This document shows, in pieces, positions 31,645-34,036 of a DNA stretch of 34,036 nt. The notes beneath the pieces are model-generated. The model did not search any database. It was not told where the DNA came from and saw only the letters and a program-made list of their open reading frames with translations. How positions within the stretch are numbered: the first letter of the stretch is position 1; each line of letters starts with the position of its first letter. The stretch lies in assembly GCA_029559155.1 (NCBI GenBank), contig JAKQCM010000501.1, positions 1 through 34,036 of the forward strand, in the 5' to 3' direction. Position numbers and translations under genes: made by a program. This DNA is from Chloroflexota bacterium (lineage in GTDB: Bacteria; Chloroflexota; Anaerolineae; Promineifilales; Promineifilaceae).

Positions 31645-32889
31645 CTAAAGGGTTTTATGGGCCTGCAAGAAGCGATCAAAAACCCCGGACAAATAGGGGC
31701 GAAATTGAATAATGGAGTGAAATGCAGTCCCGGTTAGCTGTTCATCGCTCATGTGGTTGATTTTTTGCCAGGTGTATTTGTTGGGCATTTCGGAGAACCA
31801 GGTGGCGAAGTGGGGCAGCCAACTGGAGAGAACGTATAGGCAGCGGGCGGCCGGGATGGCCATGCGCACGGCGCGGGCGTCGAATTCTGCGCCCAGCCTG
31901 GCGGACATGGTGAGCAGGTAGCTGTCGATGATGGTTTCGTCGGTGATGGGACGTTCCGGGCGAACGATGATTTGCGAGCGGCTGTCTTTTTCGTAAAGCA
32001 AATCGAACTGTTCCATGAAACTGACCAGGTCGAATAATCCTGGTCCAATCCGCAAGTCGTGCCAATCGAGCAGGCGATAATCGCCCAGAAGCGAGATGTG
32101 CCAATGGTGGGAGTGGGGGTTGCCGTGGAAGAGCGTCGGCGGCAGGTGCTTTAACGGCTCAAGCATAGGCACGGGGTCGTCGAGTAAATCGGCGACGGCT
32201 TGCATGTGGCTTTCGCCGAGGATTCCCGGCCAGCCGTCCAGACTGCGAATCACCGTCAGGCCATTGGCGGCTTCCAGCAAGGTGGTGGCTAACCGGCCGG
32301 CGTTGCGGATGGCGTGCTGCGAGAGGATGGCGGCCGGTCCTTGTTCAAAATAGACGGCCCGGTCGCGCCGTAGATCATCCCAGGAATAGGTTTTGCCTTC
32401 AATGAAATGGGGGATTCCCAGATTGCGCAAATCATCGCCGCGCTGCCAGAAGAAGGAGTGAAGGGTAGCTAACTGCTCGACTAACGCTTCGGCGTCGTTG
32501 GGTGTCCAGGCAACGGCCGTATAATCATTCGGCGCATCTTCCAACACAACCCAGCCATACCTGTCTTGCTGGGAATCCTCGTTTAGATGCGTATAGAGGC
32601 AGCGTGGAGCGAGCGTGGGCAGGTGAACGCTAAGTTCTTCATAAAACAACGTTTCTTCGCGGTTGGTTAGCTTGCCGATGAAGGTGATGGGATCAGAGCA
32701 GCCTTCCACAGTGAGGATGTAACGGCTGACGCTGCGGCGGTAGGGACCAGTTTTGGAGATGCGAATGGGTTCGGCGGTAACGGCCGTTACCCGCACACTC
32801 TCATCCTCTAAATCCAGCCGCAACAACTCTGTCCAGGCGGCCGGATCGCGTTTTTGCAGTTGAGCGACATCTACCTGTGATTGACCCAT
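31645..32889 (-). CDS. Aminoglycoside-phosphotransferase-fold protein with altered catalytic loop
   Basis: This is a 414-residue protein from ATG 32889; the frame extends to TTG 32937, but the extra 16 residues have no ribosome-binding site. Kinase-fold elements are in order: a lysine strand (FIGKLTN, Lys73), a following Glu (REETLFYEEL), the hinge VVLEDAPNDY, the catalytic loop FHGNPHSHHWHI at about 254-265 and the metal-binding LLDWHDLRIGPGLFDLVSF (Asp275). The usual loop is HGDxxxxN. Here Asn257 replaces the catalytic Asp and His replaces the Asn, so ordinary phosphotransfer may be weakened or lost. The substrate is unknown. There is no evidence that it confers antibiotic resistance. It stands alone on the minus strand, divergent from the lipoprotein at 33099. 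Confidence 0.75.
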   Translation of the reverse strand: MGQSQVDVAQLQKRDPAAWTELLRLDLEDESVRVTAVTAEPIRISKTGPYRRSVSRYILTVEGCSDPITFIGKLTNREETLFYEELSVHLPTLAPRCLYTHLNEDSQQDRYGWVVLEDAPNDYTAVAWTPNDAEALVEQLATLHSFFWQRGDDLRNLGIPHFIEGKTYSWDDLRRDRAVYFEQGPAAILSQHAIRNAGRLATTLLEAANGLTVIRSLDGWPGILGESHMQAVADLLDDPVPMLEPLKHLPPTLFHGNPHSHHWHISLLGDYRLLDWHDLRIGPGLFDLVSFMEQFDLLYEKDSRSQIIVRPERPITDETIIDSYLLTMSARLGAEFDARAVRMAIPAARCLYVLSSWLPHFATWFSEMPNKYTWQKINHMSDEQLTGTAFHSIIQFRPYLSGVFDRFLQAHKTL

Positions 32890-33011
32890 AACAAGCAGGA
32901 TTGTAAGTCCGAACGGGTCCGATGACAAACGACGCAATCAGGCGACAGTAAAGGCAAAATGGTTTCACCAGCTACAGGGTAAAATTACGCCCCGCGTCTC
33001 CCTACATAATG

Positions 33012-33029
33012 CGTTCGGTAATTCGAACG
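33012..33029. promoter_or_regulatory. Inverted repeat in the divergent promoter region
   Basis: CGTTCG (33012-33017) and CGAACG (33024-33029) are separated by six bases. The repeat lies between the kinase-fold gene and the lipoprotein gene, where the promoters of both must be. It has the form of a dimeric repressor operator. No regulator gene is adjacent, so this is a proposal only. Confidence 0.35.
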
Positions 33030-33065
33030 AACTCTTCCCCCCAACTTTCATTTTTCACTCATTCG

Positions 33066-33100
33066 ATGATAAAATGATCCGCCAGGAGGATCATTATCAT
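33066..33100 (+). promoter_or_regulatory. Hairpin enclosing the ribosome-binding site and start codon of the lipoprotein gene
   Basis: AATGATCC (33073-33080) pairs with GGATCATT (33088-33095) across a 7-base loop. After a two-base bulge ATGAT (33066-33070) pairs with ATCAT (33096-33100). The Shine-Dalgarno AGGAGG (33084-33089) lies in the loop and stem, and the first two bases of the ATG at 33099 lie in the outer stem. Such a fold could limit translation, for instance as an RNA thermometer. Confidence 0.65.
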
Positions 33101-33995
33101 GAACATTGCTGCCAGAAAGGTTATTCCAGTTATCTTTTTTTTCGTTTTGATTCCTTTGCTCGCCAATTGCACATCCGCCCGGCCAACTCCCGCCGCAGCC
33201 TTGCCAACCGAGACCGCACACCCGACCACGATTGTACCAACAATGACCCAAACGGCCGTGCCCACCCCCACCGCCTCGCCCACAACCAGCCCACCGACTG
33301 AAACGGCCACGGCCGTGCCCACAGCCACAGCCACAACCAGCCCAACGGCAACGGCCGTCGCCACCGACACACCCTGGCCGACGGCCGTCCCGCCCACGGC
33401 CGTTTCCGCCGCCATTCCCCTATCCGACTTACCCAATTATGCCGGGCAGGAGGTGACGGTGAACGGCCGTGTCGTCGCCGCCGCCAACTTCGCCAACGGT
33501 TTCAAATTCACCCTCGACGATGGCAGCGGGCAGGCCGTCTTGCTGCTGTGGCACAACGTCTACGACGATACCTGGAACGCGCCGCAGCTGAACGTCGGCG
33601 CGGCCGTGCGGGCCACCGGCACGGTGGGGCAGTATGAGGGCGAATGGCAAATCGCGCCGGATTTTGGCGGCGACGTGCAGGTCACCACGCCCGGCGGCAG
33701 TTTTGCCACCCCCCGAACCATCGGCGAGCTGGCCGGCCACGTGGGCGAGCTGGCGCAAATCAGCGGGGCGATTTTGCGGTTGGAAGCCAACAGCAGCGGC
33801 GTGAAGATTTTTGTCGGCGACGATACGGGGGAAATCGTGGTGTTTGTCTGGCGCACGGTGCTGGACCGGATACCTAACAACGTGGCTTTGGGGGAAGTGG
33901 GGACGGCGGTAAGGGTAAACGGCCGTGTCGAAAACTACCGCAGCAACCTGGAACTCGTGCCCGCCCTCCCCTACGACGTAGAAGTCCTGCCGTAA
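33099..33995 (+). CDS. Lipoprotein with Thr/Pro linker and two OB-fold-like domains
   Basis: This is a 298-residue exported protein. A signal sequence (MNIAARKVIPVIFFFVLIPL) ends in LLANC, a lipobox-like site with Cys24, although Asn at -1 is atypical. Residues about 28-105 are Thr/Pro/Ala low complexity, like a surface stalk. Two similar domains follow, at about 110-205 (YAGQEVTVNGRVVAAANF, FTLDDGSGQAVLLLWHNV) and 208-298 (HVGELAQISGAILRL, IFVGDDTGEIVVFVW, AVRVNGRVENYR). Both follow the tRNA_anti/OB-fold pattern of a strand with G-x-V, then DDG/DDTG, then a VFVW strand. OB folds of this kind usually bind nucleic acid, and extracellular ones occur in DNA-handling surface proteins. AGGAGG is 10 bases before the ATG and is enclosed in a hairpin. 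Confidence 0.75.
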   Translation: MNIAARKVIPVIFFFVLIPLLANCTSARPTPAAALPTETAHPTTIVPTMTQTAVPTPTASPTTSPPTETATAVPTATATTSPTATAVATDTPWPTAVPPTAVSAAIPLSDLPNYAGQEVTVNGRVVAAANFANGFKFTLDDGSGQAVLLLWHNVYDDTWNAPQLNVGAAVRATGTVGQYEGEWQIAPDFGGDVQVTTPGGSFATPRTIGELAGHVGELAQISGAILRLEANSSGVKIFVGDDTGEIVVFVWRTVLDRIPNNVALGEVGTAVRVNGRVENYRSNLELVPALPYDVEVLP

Positions 33996-33998
33996 AAC

Positions 33999-34036
33999 GG
34001 AGATTGGAGATCGGAGACTGAGAAATCTCCAGTCTC
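33999..34036. repeat. Purine-rich repeat with complementary arms at the window end
   Basis: GGAGATT (33999-34005) recurs as variants GGAGATC and GGAGACT. AATCTCC (34024-34030) and AGTCTC (34031-34036) are the reverse complements of GGAGATT and of GAGACT (34014-34019). The hairpin follows the lipoprotein stop codon and is cut by the window end. Related GGAGATT-like sequence occurs at 16046-16066 and 24841-24853. Confidence 0.6.

Larger units (their letters stand above)
137..33923. repeat. Dispersed palindromic octamer ACGGCCGT, about 95 copies
   Basis: The self-complementary octamer ACGGCCGT recurs from 137-144 to about 33916-33923, roughly once per 360 bases. About 95 copies were counted by hand, so the number may be off by a few. 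It is found in genes of both orientations and in some intergenic DNA. In coding sequence it appears in all three frames: Thr-Ala-Val, Asn/Asp/His/Tyr-Gly-Arg, and Arg-Pro. Selection therefore seems to act on the DNA rather than on the protein. The densest stretch is the glycosyltransferase at 11863-13962, with about 14 copies. The longest empty stretches are 10032-11799 and 30019-32512. The pattern recalls the HIP1 octamer of cyanobacteria, but the sequence differs and its function here is unknown. Confidence 0.95.

Noticed and set aside
1..34036. tRNA, rRNA, CRISPR arrays, insertion sequences or prophage genes
   Set aside because: No T-arm-like motif with a matching acceptor stem, no regularly spaced repeats and no transposase or phage proteins were seen by eye; small structured RNAs could still have been missed.

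Overview
The window looks like chromosome from a member of the Chloroflexota, most likely an Anaerolineae-type lineage. This is an inference from gene content: an AfsR/SARP-like regulator with BTAD, NTPase and TPR parts, several GT-C glycosyltransferases, three M42 peptidases, a long GAF sensor kinase, a sortase, and Thr/Pro-rich exported proteins suited to a monoderm-like surface. No tRNA, rRNA, CRISPR array, transposase or phage gene was recognised. The most striking property is at the DNA level. The 8-bp palindrome ACGGCCGT occurs about 95 times by hand count, where a simple base-composition model predicts about one. It lies in all three coding frames (read as T-A-V, x-G-R or R-P) and in some intergenic DNA, and it is absent from the infC-rpmI-rplT operon.

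Layout. 237-1481 (+) is a thiolase; it converges on a winged-helix AAA+ ATPase (1575-2966, -) across a dispersed inverted repeat. 3149-6092 (+) holds a SAM methyltransferase, behind a near-consensus promoter, followed by the first GT-C glycosyltransferase. 6306-10161 (+) holds a SARP/STAND regulator and a sortase. 10158-11684 is the translation operon infC-rpmI-rplT. It has a near-consensus promoter, an apparent AUU start for infC, a terminator-like hairpin between infC and rpmI, and a strong terminator after rplT. A second copy of the dispersed inverted repeat follows it.

11863-22286 (+) is a tight run of three more GT-C membrane glycosyltransferases and a 1327-residue membrane histidine kinase with about four GAF domains. 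All four GT-C proteins appear to end in the same kind of extracytoplasmic beta-rich domain, duplicated in the last one. 22328-24841 holds a promoter/hairpin leader, an 82-residue SWIM zinc-finger protein, a CPBP-like membrane protein and a TrmA/RumA-family protein that lacks the catalytic cysteine. 24857-26740 is a GH13 alpha-glucan hydrolase. A Thr/Pro-rich anchored protein and three tandem M42 aminopeptidases follow (27376-30563).

On the minus strand there are then two small membrane proteins (one DUF456) and an aminoglycoside-phosphotransferase-fold protein with a degenerate catalytic loop. The window closes with a plus-strand lipoprotein carrying two OB-fold-like domains, whose ribosome-binding site and start codon lie inside a predicted hairpin. 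Functionally the window mixes cell-surface glycan and protein display (methyltransferase, GT-C enzymes, sortase, exported proteins), peptide and alpha-glucan use (M42, GH13), and core translation genes.
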